A stretch of 53,868 bases of DNA from Lysobacteraceae bacterium (lineage in GTDB: Bacteria > Pseudomonadota > Gammaproteobacteria > Xanthomonadales > Rhodanobacteraceae): positions 1 to 53,868 of the forward strand of contig JAGWIC010000009.1 in assembly GCA_028866435.1 (NCBI GenBank). Reading direction: 5' to 3'. The notes under the pieces are model-generated. The model was not told the DNA's origin, searched no databases, and saw only the letters and a program-made list of their open reading frames with translations. Positions 16,262 through 24,593 of the stretch are shown in pieces. Every line of letters begins with the position of its first letter. Within the stretch, counting starts at the first letter, position 1. A program made the position numbers and the translations under genes.

Positions 16262-16686
16262 CTGGCGTCCAGCAGCTCCACCTCGAAGACCAGCGACGCA
16301 TTGGGCGGGATGTCGTCGCCGGCGCCGTCGGCACCGTAGCCCAGTGCCGCGGGAATCAGCAGCGTGCGCGTGCCGCCCACGCGCATGCCGGCGATGCCCT
16401 GGTCCCAGCCGTCGATGACGTGGCCGGCGCCGAGGGTGAAGGAGAACGCCTCGCCGTGGTCGCGCGAGCTGTCGAATTTCCTGCCGCGCTTGTCCTTGGC
16501 TTGTTCGTCGTAAAGCCAGCCGGTGTATTGCACGGTGACCTTCATGCCGGCCTTGGCCTCGATGCCGGTGCCGACTTTCTGGTCGATCACGGTGAGCTTG
16601 TCCACGCTGCCGGTGGCCTGGGCGGGCGGTGCCGCGGTGCAGGCGGCGAGGGCGAACAGGGTGAGCAGGGACAGCAGCCAGCGCAT
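16258..16686 (-). CDS. FKBP-type peptidyl-prolyl isomerase, lipoprotein
   Basis: The protein is 142 residues. A lipoprotein signal ends in the lipobox LAAC. A single FKBP domain follows (about 30-140), with recognisable VTVQYTGWLYD, FDSSRDHGEAFSFTLG, VIDGWDQGIAGM and IPAALGYG segments. It should catalyse cis-trans isomerisation of proline bonds in envelope proteins. It is the last of a run of minus-strand genes (YaeQ, CDF, FKBP). Confidence 0.93.
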   Translation of the reverse strand: MRWLLSLLTLFALAACTAAPPAQATGSVDKLTVIDQKVGTGIEAKAGMKVTVQYTGWLYDEQAKDKRGRKFDSSRDHGEAFSFTLGAGHVIDGWDQGIAGMRVGGTRTLLIPAALGYGADGAGDDIPPNASLVFEVELLDAR

Positions 16687-16759
16687 GGCGGGACTCCGTG
16701 GGGGTTGACGCGGGTCGGGGATTATCCGGCAAAGCGCCGGCTGGGTGGTGGAGCGTGGA

Positions 16760-17371
16760 TCAGGGCGACGCGCTCGCGGCGCTGCGGTGCTCGTGCCGCG
16801 CCGCCTGCCACACTTCGCGCGCGGCGTCCGCGTTCATCAGCATGATGCCCGCGCCGATCACCACGTCAGGCCACACCGACGGCACGACGGCGGTGAGGAT
16901 GCCGGCCAGCACGATGGCGATATTGGCCAGCACGTCGTTGCGTGCCGACAGGAACGCCGCCCGCGTCAGGCTGCCGCGGTGGTGCCGGTAGCGCATCAGC
17001 AGGAGCGCGCAGCCGAAGTTGACGGCCAGTGCGCCCAGGCCGGTCAGGCTCAACGGCACGGCGGCCGGCGGCACCGGCAGCTGCAGCTTGCCCCACAGCA
17101 CCCACAGCGTGGCGAGCGCCGGCACCAGCAGGACCGCGGAAAGCCCCATGCCCACCCGTGCCCGCGCCCGCAGGGTCCAGCCAAGCGCCAGCAGGATCAA
17201 CAGGTTGACGGCGGCATCCTCGAGGAAATCCACGCTGTCGGCGAACAGCGAGACCGAGCCTATCGCCAGGGCGACGGCAAACTCGATGCCGAAGTAGCCT
17301 AGGTTGAGCAGCGCCACGATCGCCACGATCCGGCGCAGCGGGCGGTCGTCGGCGGGCGCGTCGGTCGGCAC
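16760..17371 (-). CDS. Short cation diffusion facilitator (CDF) family transporter
   Basis: The protein is 203 residues with about six membrane helices. Metal-site-like acidic residues lie in the second helix (FADSVDFLEDA) and Asn/Asp in the fifth (SARNDVLANIAIVL). The usual cytoplasmic C-terminal domain of about 90 residues is missing, and His is absent from the expected metal positions. The substrate is uncertain (Zn, Co or Fe-like divalent cation). The gene begins 4 bp after the YaeQ stop, so the two are likely one operon. Confidence 0.85.
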   Translation of the reverse strand: MPTDAPADDRPLRRIVAIVALLNLGYFGIEFAVALAIGSVSLFADSVDFLEDAAVNLLILLALGWTLRARARVGMGLSAVLLVPALATLWVLWGKLQLPVPPAAVPLSLTGLGALAVNFGCALLLMRYRHHRGSLTRAAFLSARNDVLANIAIVLAGILTAVVPSVWPDVVIGAGIMLMNADAAREVWQAARHEHRSAASASP

Positions 17372-17375
17372 GCGG

Positions 17376-17933
17376 TCAGCTCACCAGTTCCGCGGCCGCC
17401 ATCCGCCGCCGCGGATCGACGGCTACCGCGTCGGTGTCGTTCATCAGTTGCAGCTGGCCATCCTGGATCAGGCACTGCAGCCGCATGCCACGCTGCAGCA
17501 GGGCGACCAGTGCGTCGACACTATGGCCGGGAAGGTCGAGCACGGTGAGGTTCCGGTGGCGCGCCAGCGTGGCGCCCACCTTGTTCCACCACAGTTCGGC
17601 GACATGGCCGCCGTAGTTGATCACCACCACCTGGCGCGAACGGCCGCAGGCCTTGCGGATGCGGCTCTCGTCCGGCTGGCCCAGCTCGATCCACAGCTCG
17701 ATCTCGTCGGTATAGTCCTTCCGCCACAGCGCCGGCTCATCCTCGTCGCTGATGCCCTTGCCGAACTCCAGCCGCTCCTGCGCATGCAGCGCGAACGCCA
17801 GCAGGCGCACCATCAGCCGCTCCTCGGTTTCCGAGGGGTGGCGGGCCAGGGTCAGCGCATGGGTGGCGTAGTAGTGCCGATCCATGTCGCTGATCTGCAG
17901 TTCGACTTTGTAGATGGTGGAGTTCAGTGCCAT
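17376..17933 (-). CDS. yaeQ: YaeQ family protein
   Basis: The protein is 185 residues, the normal family length. It starts MALNSTIYKVELQISDMDRH, and contains the conserved HPSETEERLMVRLLAFA and a central ELWIELGQPDESRIRKA, diagnostic of YaeQ. The structure is related to PD-(D/E)xK nucleases; the cellular role is not settled. A TACAAT -10-like sequence lies about 28 bp upstream on the minus strand (17961-17966). Confidence 0.95.
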   Translation of the reverse strand: MALNSTIYKVELQISDMDRHYYATHALTLARHPSETEERLMVRLLAFALHAQERLEFGKGISDEDEPALWRKDYTDEIELWIELGQPDESRIRKACGRSRQVVVINYGGHVAELWWNKVGATLARHRNLTVLDLPGHSVDALVALLQRGMRLQCLIQDGQLQLMNDTDAVAVDPRRRMAAAELVS

Positions 17934-17999
17934 GGGCCTGCCGGGAGACAACAGCCGGCTATTGTACGCGCTGGGCCGGCCCGGCGGCGGCCGACGCCT

Positions 18000-18005
18000 T
18001 AGACT
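18000..18005 (+). promoter_or_regulatory. Candidate -10 element abutting the RluA-family gene start
   Basis: TAGACT in the context CCTTAGACTGGGCC ends 9 nt before the ATG. Transcription from it would begin almost at the start codon. An equivalent CCTTAGACTAGGC precedes mprF. I see no good -35 hexamer. Confidence 0.35.
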
Positions 18006-18014
18006 GGGCCGGCC

Positions 18015-18893
18015 ATGACGCCGCCTCTCCGCCGGGACAGCCACGCCAGCACCGTGCATTTGCCGCCCGGCGAGTGGTCCTGCGTGCTCGACGCGCTGTG
18101 CGCCCGCTTCCCCGCGATCGGGCGGGCGCAGTGGCTGGACCGGATCGCCCGCCAGCGCGTGCTCGACGCGCAGGGCGTGCCGATCACCGCCACCACGCCG
18201 TATCGGGCAGGCCTGCGCATCCACTATTACCGCGAGGTGGCGAATGAGGCGCCGATCCCGGTCGGCGAGACCTTGCTGCATGTGGACGAGCACCTGGTGG
18301 TGGCGGACAAGCCGCACTTCCTGCCGGTGACCCCGGCGGGCGGCTTCGTCGAGCAGAGCCTGCTGCGGCGCCTGGCCCGTCGGCTGGGCAACCCCGAGCT
18401 GGTGCCGCTGCACCGGATCGATCGCGCCACCGCCGGCCTGGTGCTGTTCTCGGCGCATCCGGCGAGCCGCTCCGCGTACCAGGCGCTGTTTCGCGAGCGC
18501 CGGATCGACAAGCGCTACGAGGCGCTGGCCGCGCCCTTGCCGCAGCTGGCCTTTCCGCTGCTGCGCCGTTCCCGCATCGTCACCGGCGAGCCGTTCTTCC
18601 GCATGGCCGAGGTCGAGGGTGAGCCGAACAGCGAGACGCGCATCGAGCTGATCGGGCAGCGCGCCGGCTGCTGGCACTATGCGCTGTATCCGCTGACCGG
18701 GCGCAAGCACCAGTTGCGGGTGCACATGGCCGCGCTGGGCGCGGCGATCCTGCACGACACCACCTACCCGCAGCTGGCCGGGCAGGCGCCCGACGACCAT
18801 CAGCGCCCGCTGAAACTGCTGGCCCAGTCGCTGGCCTTCACCGACCCCTTGTCGGGCCTGCCTCGGCGCTTCGCGAGCCGCCTGTGGCTGTAG
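18015..18893 (+). CDS. RluA-family pseudouridine synthase
   Basis: The protein is 292 residues. The catalytic motif HRIDRATAGLVLFS is intact (Asp in HRID), as are the YEAL and GRKHQLRVHMAALG segments of the RluA family. It should isomerise specific uridines in rRNA or tRNA; the exact target cannot be told. No ribosome-binding site precedes the ATG, and the -10-like TAGACT lies 9 nt upstream, so the mRNA may be leaderless. Transcription diverges from yaeQ. Confidence 0.92.
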   Translation: MTPPLRRDSHASTVHLPPGEWSCVLDALCARFPAIGRAQWLDRIARQRVLDAQGVPITATTPYRAGLRIHYYREVANEAPIPVGETLLHVDEHLVVADKPHFLPVTPAGGFVEQSLLRRLARRLGNPELVPLHRIDRATAGLVLFSAHPASRSAYQALFRERRIDKRYEALAAPLPQLAFPLLRRSRIVTGEPFFRMAEVEGEPNSETRIELIGQRAGCWHYALYPLTGRKHQLRVHMAALGAAILHDTTYPQLAGQAPDDHQRPLKLLAQSLAFTDPLSGLPRRFASRLWL

Positions 18894-18982
18894 CCGGCAC
18901 GCCCGCGCCGGTCGCGGGCATACCCGCCGGCCGCCCATCCAAGCTATCTTCCGCAGCAGCATTCATCGGGGGAGAGTGATTC

Positions 18983-20983
18983 GTGAGCCAGACAAGCCTG
19001 TCCAGCGCCATGCCGCGCTCGGAGTTGACGGTACGCGGGGTGGTCATCGGCATCGTGATCACCCTGGTGTTCACCGCCGCCAACGTGTTTTTCGGCCTCA
19101 AGGCCGGCCTTACCTTCGCCACCTCGATCCCGGCGGCGGTGATCTCGATGGCGATCCTGCGGGGCTTCAAGGACTCCAGCATCCAGGAAAACAACATCGT
19201 GCAGACCATCGCCTCCTCGGCGGGCACGTTGTCGGCGATCATCTTCGTGTTGCCGGGCCTGGTGATGATTGGCTGGTGGAGCGGTTTTCCGTACTGGGTC
19301 ACCTTCGGCATCTGCGCCACCGGCGGCATCCTCGGGGTGATGTACACGATCCCGCTGCGGCGCGCCCTGGTCAGCGACTCCGACCTGCCTTATCCGGAGG
19401 GCGTGGCCTGCGCCGAGGTGCTGAAGGTCGGCGGCGGCGACGATTCCGAGTCCAGCGCGGAGGAGAGCAGCCGCGACGGCCTGCTGGCGGTACTGGCCGG
19501 CACCGTGGTGTCGGCGGTATTCGCGGTGATGGTGGCGACGCGGGTGTTTGCCAGCGACGTGGTGCAGTATTTCCGCATCGGCGATCGCGGCGCGGCCAGC
19601 GGCTACGATTTTGCCTTGTCCTTCGCCCTGCTGGCGGTCGGCCACCTGGTGGGCCTGTGGGTGGGCATCGCGATGCTGCTAGGCGCGGCAATCGCCTGGG
19701 GTTGGGCGGTGCCGCATTACACCTTGCTGGCTGCCGCCGGCGGTGCCGCCGCCGACGTGGCGCAGGCGGCGTGGAGCACCAAGGTACGATTTCTCGGCGC
19801 CGGCACCATCGGCGTGGCGGCGATCTGGACCCTGGCCAAGCTGGTCAAGCCGGTGATCAGCGGGCTGAGCTCGGCGATGGCCGCCTCGCGCGTGCGCAAG
19901 TCCGGCCAGGCCGCGAGCCTGCCGCGCACCGAACAGGACATGCCGATCGGCATCGTCGGCCTGATCAGCCTGGTCTGCCTGGCGCCGATCGCCTGGTTGC
20001 TCGGTGACTTCGGCATCGCCACCGGCCTCGGTGCGCACCTGTGGCTGCTGCTCGTCGGCGGCCTGCTGTTCGTGGTGGTCATGGGCTTTCTGGTATCCGC
20101 CGTGTGCGGCTACATGGCCGGCCTGATCGGTTCCTCCAACAGTCCGCTGTCGGGCGTGGGCATCCTGGTGGTGATCATCGCCGCGCTGCTGCTGGTGCTG
20201 AGCGTGCAGGCGCAGTTGCCGGTCAGCGCCGGCAAGGGGCTGGTGGCGTTCGCCTTGTTCGCGACCTCGGTGGTGTTCGCGGTGGCGACCATTGCCAACA
20301 ACAACCTGCAGGACCTGAAGACGGGCCAGCTGGTCGACGCCACGCCATGGAAGCAGCAGGTGGCGCTGGTGATCGGCGTGCTGGTGGGCGCGGCGGTGAT
20401 TCCGCCGGTGCTGGATCTGCTCAATCAGGCCTACGGTTTCGCCGGCATGCCCGGGGTCGATCCGGCGCGCGCGCTGGCCGCCCCGCAGGCGGGCCTGATC
20501 TCGGCGCTGGCGCAGGGCGTGATCCAGGGCAATATCGACTGGAGCCTGATCTTCCTGGGCGCCGGCATCGGCGTGGCGCTGATCGTGCTGGACGCGCTGC
20601 TGGGCCGGTTCAGCAAGTCGGCCTCGCTGCCGCCGCTGGCAGTGGGGCTGGGCATCTACCTGCCGACCTCCACCACCTTGATGATCGTCGTCGGCGCGGT
20701 GGTCGGCTGGTATTTCGACAGGCGCGCCGACCGCTCGGCCAGGCCCGAGGCGACCAAGCAGCTCGGCGTCCTGCTGGCGTCGGGCATGATCGTCGGCGAG
20801 AGCATCATCGGCGTGCTGATCGCGGCCGTCGTGGTGTTCTCCGGCAAGGAGGCGCCACTGGCCCTGGTCGGCGCGGATTTCGGCGGCAAGGCCATCTGGA
20901 TCGGCAGCGTCGCCTTCGTGGCGGTCAACACCGCGCTGTACCTGTGGGCGGCCCGGCGCGGGCGCGGTCCCACGGCGGCCTGA
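18983..20983 (+). CDS. OPT-family oligopeptide transporter
   Basis: The protein is 666 residues with about 16 hydrophobic helices. Start GTG 18983 is supported by GGGGAGAG 5-6 nt upstream. The OPT signature is clear: NVFFGLKAGLTFATSIPAAV near the N-terminus, SDLPYPEGVACAEVLKVG, and GLIGSSNSPLSGVG centrally. OPT proteins import small peptides, or metal chelates in some cases, with protons. The secreted peptidases of this window could supply such peptides, but this is inference. Confidence 0.95.
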   Translation: MSQTSLSSAMPRSELTVRGVVIGIVITLVFTAANVFFGLKAGLTFATSIPAAVISMAILRGFKDSSIQENNIVQTIASSAGTLSAIIFVLPGLVMIGWWSGFPYWVTFGICATGGILGVMYTIPLRRALVSDSDLPYPEGVACAEVLKVGGGDDSESSAEESSRDGLLAVLAGTVVSAVFAVMVATRVFASDVVQYFRIGDRGAASGYDFALSFALLAVGHLVGLWVGIAMLLGAAIAWGWAVPHYTLLAAAGGAAADVAQAAWSTKVRFLGAGTIGVAAIWTLAKLVKPVISGLSSAMAASRVRKSGQAASLPRTEQDMPIGIVGLISLVCLAPIAWLLGDFGIATGLGAHLWLLLVGGLLFVVVMGFLVSAVCGYMAGLIGSSNSPLSGVGILVVIIAALLLVLSVQAQLPVSAGKGLVAFALFATSVVFAVATIANNNLQDLKTGQLVDATPWKQQVALVIGVLVGAAVIPPVLDLLNQAYGFAGMPGVDPARALAAPQAGLISALAQGVIQGNIDWSLIFLGAGIGVALIVLDALLGRFSKSASLPPLAVGLGIYLPTSTTLMIVVGAVVGWYFDRRADRSARPEATKQLGVLLASGMIVGESIIGVLIAAVVVFSGKEAPLALVGADFGGKAIWIGSVAFVAVNTALYLWAARRGRGPTAA

Positions 20984-21073
20984 GCCGGTGGTCCGGCGTC
21001 GGTGACGGGCGCCGCCGACCGCGTCGCGCCGGCGCGGCGGCGGGCTTTTGGTGGTTGTGGCCGGGGCAGGCCT

Positions 21074-21079
21074 TAGACT
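21074..21079 (+). promoter_or_regulatory. Candidate -10 element abutting mprF
   Basis: TAGACT in CCTTAGACTAGGCGGCC ends 11 nt before the mprF ATG, matching the arrangement before the RluA-family gene. No clear -35 is seen. Confidence 0.35.
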
Positions 21080-21090
21080 AGGCGGCCCCA

Positions 21091-23715
21091 ATGGGAGTTT
21101 TGCGTCGCGTGGAGCAGGAAAAAGTCGAACTGTTGCCCGTTGCCGAGGGCGTGCTGGCGCCGGCAAGCCAGCGCATGGCGGTAGTGCGTCGTCTGGCTGG
21201 CCCGTTGCTGTCGGTCGGCATGCTGTGCCTGGCGTTGTGGGCGCTGCACCTGCTGGCGCGGGAGGTGAACTACCACCAGGTACGCGTGTACGTGCACAGC
21301 ATCTCGCATGCGCGCGTGCTGCTGGCGGCGCTGTTCACCCTGCTTGGCTACGCGGTGATGACCTTGTACGACCGCTTCGCGCTGGCCTCGATCGGGCATC
21401 CGCTGTCATGGCGACGGGTCACCATGATCTCGTTCATCAGCTATGCCTTCAGCAATGCGGTGGGCATGTCGCTGCTGGTGTCCGGCTCGATCCGCTATCG
21501 CTTCTATATCCAGAATGGGCTGAGCACCGGCGAAGTGGCGCGGGTGGTGCTGTTCTGCACGGTCAGCTTCTGGCTGGGCCTGCTGGCGCTCACCGGAGCG
21601 ACCCTGATCCTGGTTCCGCTGCCGCCGGGCCTGCCGCTGGCGGGCTTGAGCGTGCCGCTGGGGGTGCTGCTGCTGGCGATACCGCTGGCCTGGTTCGCGC
21701 TCAGCGCGGTGCGCCGTTCGCTGCACCTGTGGCGCTGGCGCGTCGGGCTGCCCACCCCGGCCACGGCGCTGCGCCAGATCCTGGTCGGGGCGCTGGACTG
21801 GGGCCTGGCCGCGGCGGTGCTGTACGTGCTGATGCCCGACCAGCTCAACAACGGTTTCGGGCACTTCCTGGCGATCTTCGTGATCGCGCAGATCATCGGC
21901 CTGATCAGCCACGTGCCGGGCGGCCTGGGCGTGTTCGAGGCGGTGATGCTGGCGGGCTTCGGCGCCACCGACAACGCGGCGCTGACCGCACCCATCCTCG
22001 GTGCGCTGGTCACCTTCCGGGTGATCTATTACCTGCTGCCGCTGTGCACGGCCACGGTGCTGGTACTGCAGCGGGAGGCGCGCGGGCTGCGCCAGAAATC
22101 GCTGCTGGCGCCATGGTTCACCGGCCTGCTGCCGTCGTTCTTCGCCGGGCTGACCCTGGTCTCCGGCGCCGTGCTGCTGTTCTCCGGCGCCACCCGCGCG
22201 CTGCCGGTGCGCATGGCGATCCTCAGGGAGGTGCTGCCGTTGTCGGTGCTGGAGGTCTCGCACCTGCTGGCCAGCGTGATCGGCATGCTGCTGCTGATCC
22301 TGGCGCGCGGCCTGCAACGGCGACTGGACGCGGCGTACTGGCTGACCCTGATCCTGCTGCTGGCCGGCGCCGTGTTCTCGCTGCTCAAGGGCATCGACTA
22401 CGAAGAGGCGACCCTGCTGACTCTGCTGGCGATGGCGCTGGCGCCGGCGCACCGGCTGTTCTACCGGCGTGCCTCGCTGTTCAGTACCTCGTTCACGCTG
22501 GGCTGGATCGTGGCGATCCTCGCCGTGCTCGGCTGTGCCGCCTGGCTGGTGTTCTTCAGCTACAAGCATGTCGAGTACAGCAACGACCTGTGGTGGCAGT
22601 TCAGCTTCCATCACGGGGGCGCGCCACGGGCGTTGCGCGCACTGGTGGCGGCCGCGGCGGCGGGCATGCTGTTTGCCCTGGGCAGCCTGATCCGCCCGCA
22701 GAAGCTGCATCGCGAACCGCCGAGCGAGGCCGAGCTGATGCTGGCGTTGCCTTTGATCAAGCAGTTTCCCTCGGCGCAGGCGCACCTGGCGCTGGTCGGC
22801 GACAAGACCCTGCTGTTCGGCGCCGAGCGCAAGGCCTTCCTGATGTTCGACACGGTCGGACGCAGCTGGGTGGCGATGGGCGGGCCGGTGGGTACCGAAG
22901 CCGAGGCGCGGCGCGAACTGGTGTGGACCTTCCTCGAGCAATGCGAACGCGCGGGCGGCTGGCCGGTGTTCTACCAGGTCAGTCCGGCCGACGTGGACAT
23001 CTACCTGGAAGTCGGCCTGAACCTGCTCAAGGTGGGTGAGGAGGCGCGCGTGCGGCTGGCCGGCTTCAACCTCGACGGCAAGTCGAAAAAAGTGCTGCGT
23101 AACACGGTCAACAAGCTCAGCCGCGATGGCCTGCGGCTGGAGATCGTGCCGGCCGAAGGGGTGGCGGCGCTGCTGCCCCGGCTGAAGGTGATTTCCGACG
23201 CATGGCTGCGCGACAAGAACGTGCGCGAGAAACGCTTCTCGCTGGGGTCGTTCGACCCCGCCTACCTGGTACGCACGCCGATGGCGGTGGTATGGCAGGG
23301 CGACCAGGCGGTGGCCTTCGCCAACATGTTCCTCAACGACACCCACGCCGAAGCCTCGGTGGACCTGATGCGGCACCTGCCGGGCAGCCCCAACGGCATC
23401 ATGGATTACCTGTTCGTGGAACTGATGCTGTGGTCGCGCGAGCAGGGCTACGCCTGGTTCAACCTCGGCATGGCGCCGCTGGCCGGGCTGCAGAGCCGGG
23501 GGCAGTCGCCGCTCTGGAACCGCTTCGGCGCGATGGTGTTCGGCCGCGGCGAGCGTTTCTACAATTTCCGTGGCCTGCAGCGCTACAAGGACAAGTTCGA
23601 TCCGGAGTGGGAGCCGCGCTACATGGCCGTACCCCGCGGCATCGCCTTGCCGATGATCCTGACCAATGTGGCCAGCCTTATTTCGGGCGGCCTGAGTGGA
23701 GTCGCGCGTCGATGA
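21091..23715 (+). CDS. mprF: Phosphatidylglycerol lysyltransferase/flippase MprF
   Basis: The protein is 874 residues. The N-terminal two thirds (to about 545) are membrane helices of the flippase part, with LISHVPGGLGVFEAVML. The C-terminal third (about 550-870) is the soluble aminoacyl transferase (DUF2156/GNAT-like), including FNLDGKSKKVLRNTVNKL and FVELMLWSREQGYAWFNLGM. MprF transfers an amino acid, usually Lys or Ala, from tRNA to phosphatidylglycerol and flips the product, lowering surface negative charge and giving resistance to cationic peptides. The downstream VirJ-like gene overlaps by 4 bp (ATGA). No SD precedes the ATG; a downstream GTG (21109) is an alternative. Confidence 0.94.
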   Translation: MGVLRRVEQEKVELLPVAEGVLAPASQRMAVVRRLAGPLLSVGMLCLALWALHLLAREVNYHQVRVYVHSISHARVLLAALFTLLGYAVMTLYDRFALASIGHPLSWRRVTMISFISYAFSNAVGMSLLVSGSIRYRFYIQNGLSTGEVARVVLFCTVSFWLGLLALTGATLILVPLPPGLPLAGLSVPLGVLLLAIPLAWFALSAVRRSLHLWRWRVGLPTPATALRQILVGALDWGLAAAVLYVLMPDQLNNGFGHFLAIFVIAQIIGLISHVPGGLGVFEAVMLAGFGATDNAALTAPILGALVTFRVIYYLLPLCTATVLVLQREARGLRQKSLLAPWFTGLLPSFFAGLTLVSGAVLLFSGATRALPVRMAILREVLPLSVLEVSHLLASVIGMLLLILARGLQRRLDAAYWLTLILLLAGAVFSLLKGIDYEEATLLTLLAMALAPAHRLFYRRASLFSTSFTLGWIVAILAVLGCAAWLVFFSYKHVEYSNDLWWQFSFHHGGAPRALRALVAAAAAGMLFALGSLIRPQKLHREPPSEAELMLALPLIKQFPSAQAHLALVGDKTLLFGAERKAFLMFDTVGRSWVAMGGPVGTEAEARRELVWTFLEQCERAGGWPVFYQVSPADVDIYLEVGLNLLKVGEEARVRLAGFNLDGKSKKVLRNTVNKLSRDGLRLEIVPAEGVAALLPRLKVISDAWLRDKNVREKRFSLGSFDPAYLVRTPMAVVWQGDQAVAFANMFLNDTHAEASVDLMRHLPGSPNGIMDYLFVELMLWSREQGYAWFNLGMAPLAGLQSRGQSPLWNRFGAMVFGRGERFYNFRGLQRYKDKFDPEWEPRYMAVPRGIALPMILTNVASLISGGLSGVARR

Positions 23716-24518
23716 ACCGATCAAGCAAAATCACCCTCGTCATCGCCGGCTTGTGCCTGCTTGGCCTGCTGCTGATCTGGAACCCGTTCACCAGGGTCAG
23801 CCTGAAAAATGCCACGGTGCTGTTGCCGGTCAGCCCGGCGGCGCCCCCGCCGCCGGCGGGCAAGGACGACGTGATGGCCATCATCTACTCCGGCGACGGT
23901 GGCTGGGCCGATCTCGACCGCCGTCTCGGCGTCGCCTTCAGCGACCGCGGCATTCCGGTGCTCGGCATCAACACCTTCAAGTACTACTGGCGCGAGCGCT
24001 CGCCGGACGAGTCCGCGCGCGAGCTCGACGCGTTGATGACCCACTACAGCGCGGCCTGGGGCAAGCCGCGGATCTGGCTGATCGGCTTCTCCTTCGGCGC
24101 CGACGTGCTGCCGACCATCGTCGACAAGCTGAGCCCGCAGAACCGCGCGCGGATCACCCAGATGGTGCTGCTCTCGCCCAGCCGGGATGTCACCTTCGAG
24201 ATCGAACTGCAGGGCTACATGATCAAGCAGGGGTGGTTCAAGCAGCACCTCAAGACCCTGCTCGAACACATCAACCCGATCCGCCGCTACGACGCGCAGC
24301 CGCCGATCGAGGCGCTCAACCAGCAACCGCCGGTGATCTGCTACTACGGCATCGACGATGCCGACGACAGCGCCTGCACCGATCCGCGCCTGCCGAAATG
24401 GGTCACCGTGCACGCCAAGAAGGGCGACCACCATTTCGACGGCGGCTACCAGCCGCTGGCGCTGCAGATGCTGGCGGAACTGCCGGCGGCGCCGAAGGCA
24501 ACCGTCGCCGCGCACTGA
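23712..24518 (+). CDS. VirJ/AcvB-family serine hydrolase, probable aminoacyl-PG hydrolase
   Basis: The protein is 268 residues. One N-terminal membrane anchor (about 8-24) precedes a periplasmic alpha/beta hydrolase: YSGDGGWADLDRRLG, nucleophile Ser in GFSFGAD, and His in KGDHHFDGGY near the C-terminus. This matches the VirJ/AcvB family. In Agrobacterium and Rhizobium, AcvB/AtvA proteins are encoded with the MprF homologue LpiA, and AcvB has been reported to hydrolyse lysyl-phosphatidylglycerol. Here the ATGA overlap with mprF gives the same synthesis-hydrolysis pairing and suggests translational coupling. Confidence 0.9.
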   Translation: MNRSSKITLVIAGLCLLGLLLIWNPFTRVSLKNATVLLPVSPAAPPPPAGKDDVMAIIYSGDGGWADLDRRLGVAFSDRGIPVLGINTFKYYWRERSPDESARELDALMTHYSAAWGKPRIWLIGFSFGADVLPTIVDKLSPQNRARITQMVLLSPSRDVTFEIELQGYMIKQGWFKQHLKTLLEHINPIRRYDAQPPIEALNQQPPVICYYGIDDADDSACTDPRLPKWVTVHAKKGDHHFDGGYQPLALQMLAELPAAPKATVAAH

Positions 24519-24556
24519 ATCGCCGGCGAGCGCGCCTGCAGTCGGCGACAGCCCAC

Positions 24557-24562
24557 TACAAT
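24557..24562 (+). promoter_or_regulatory. Candidate -10 element for rsmC-rsuA
   Basis: TACAAT lies 31 bp before the GTG start of rsmC, in context ACTACAATGGCGCC, which resembles CCATAATGGGCGCC before the RIO kinase gene. No firm -35 is visible. Confidence 0.35.
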
Positions 24563-24593
24563 GGCGCCCTCGCCTTGCCATTGAAGACACGAT

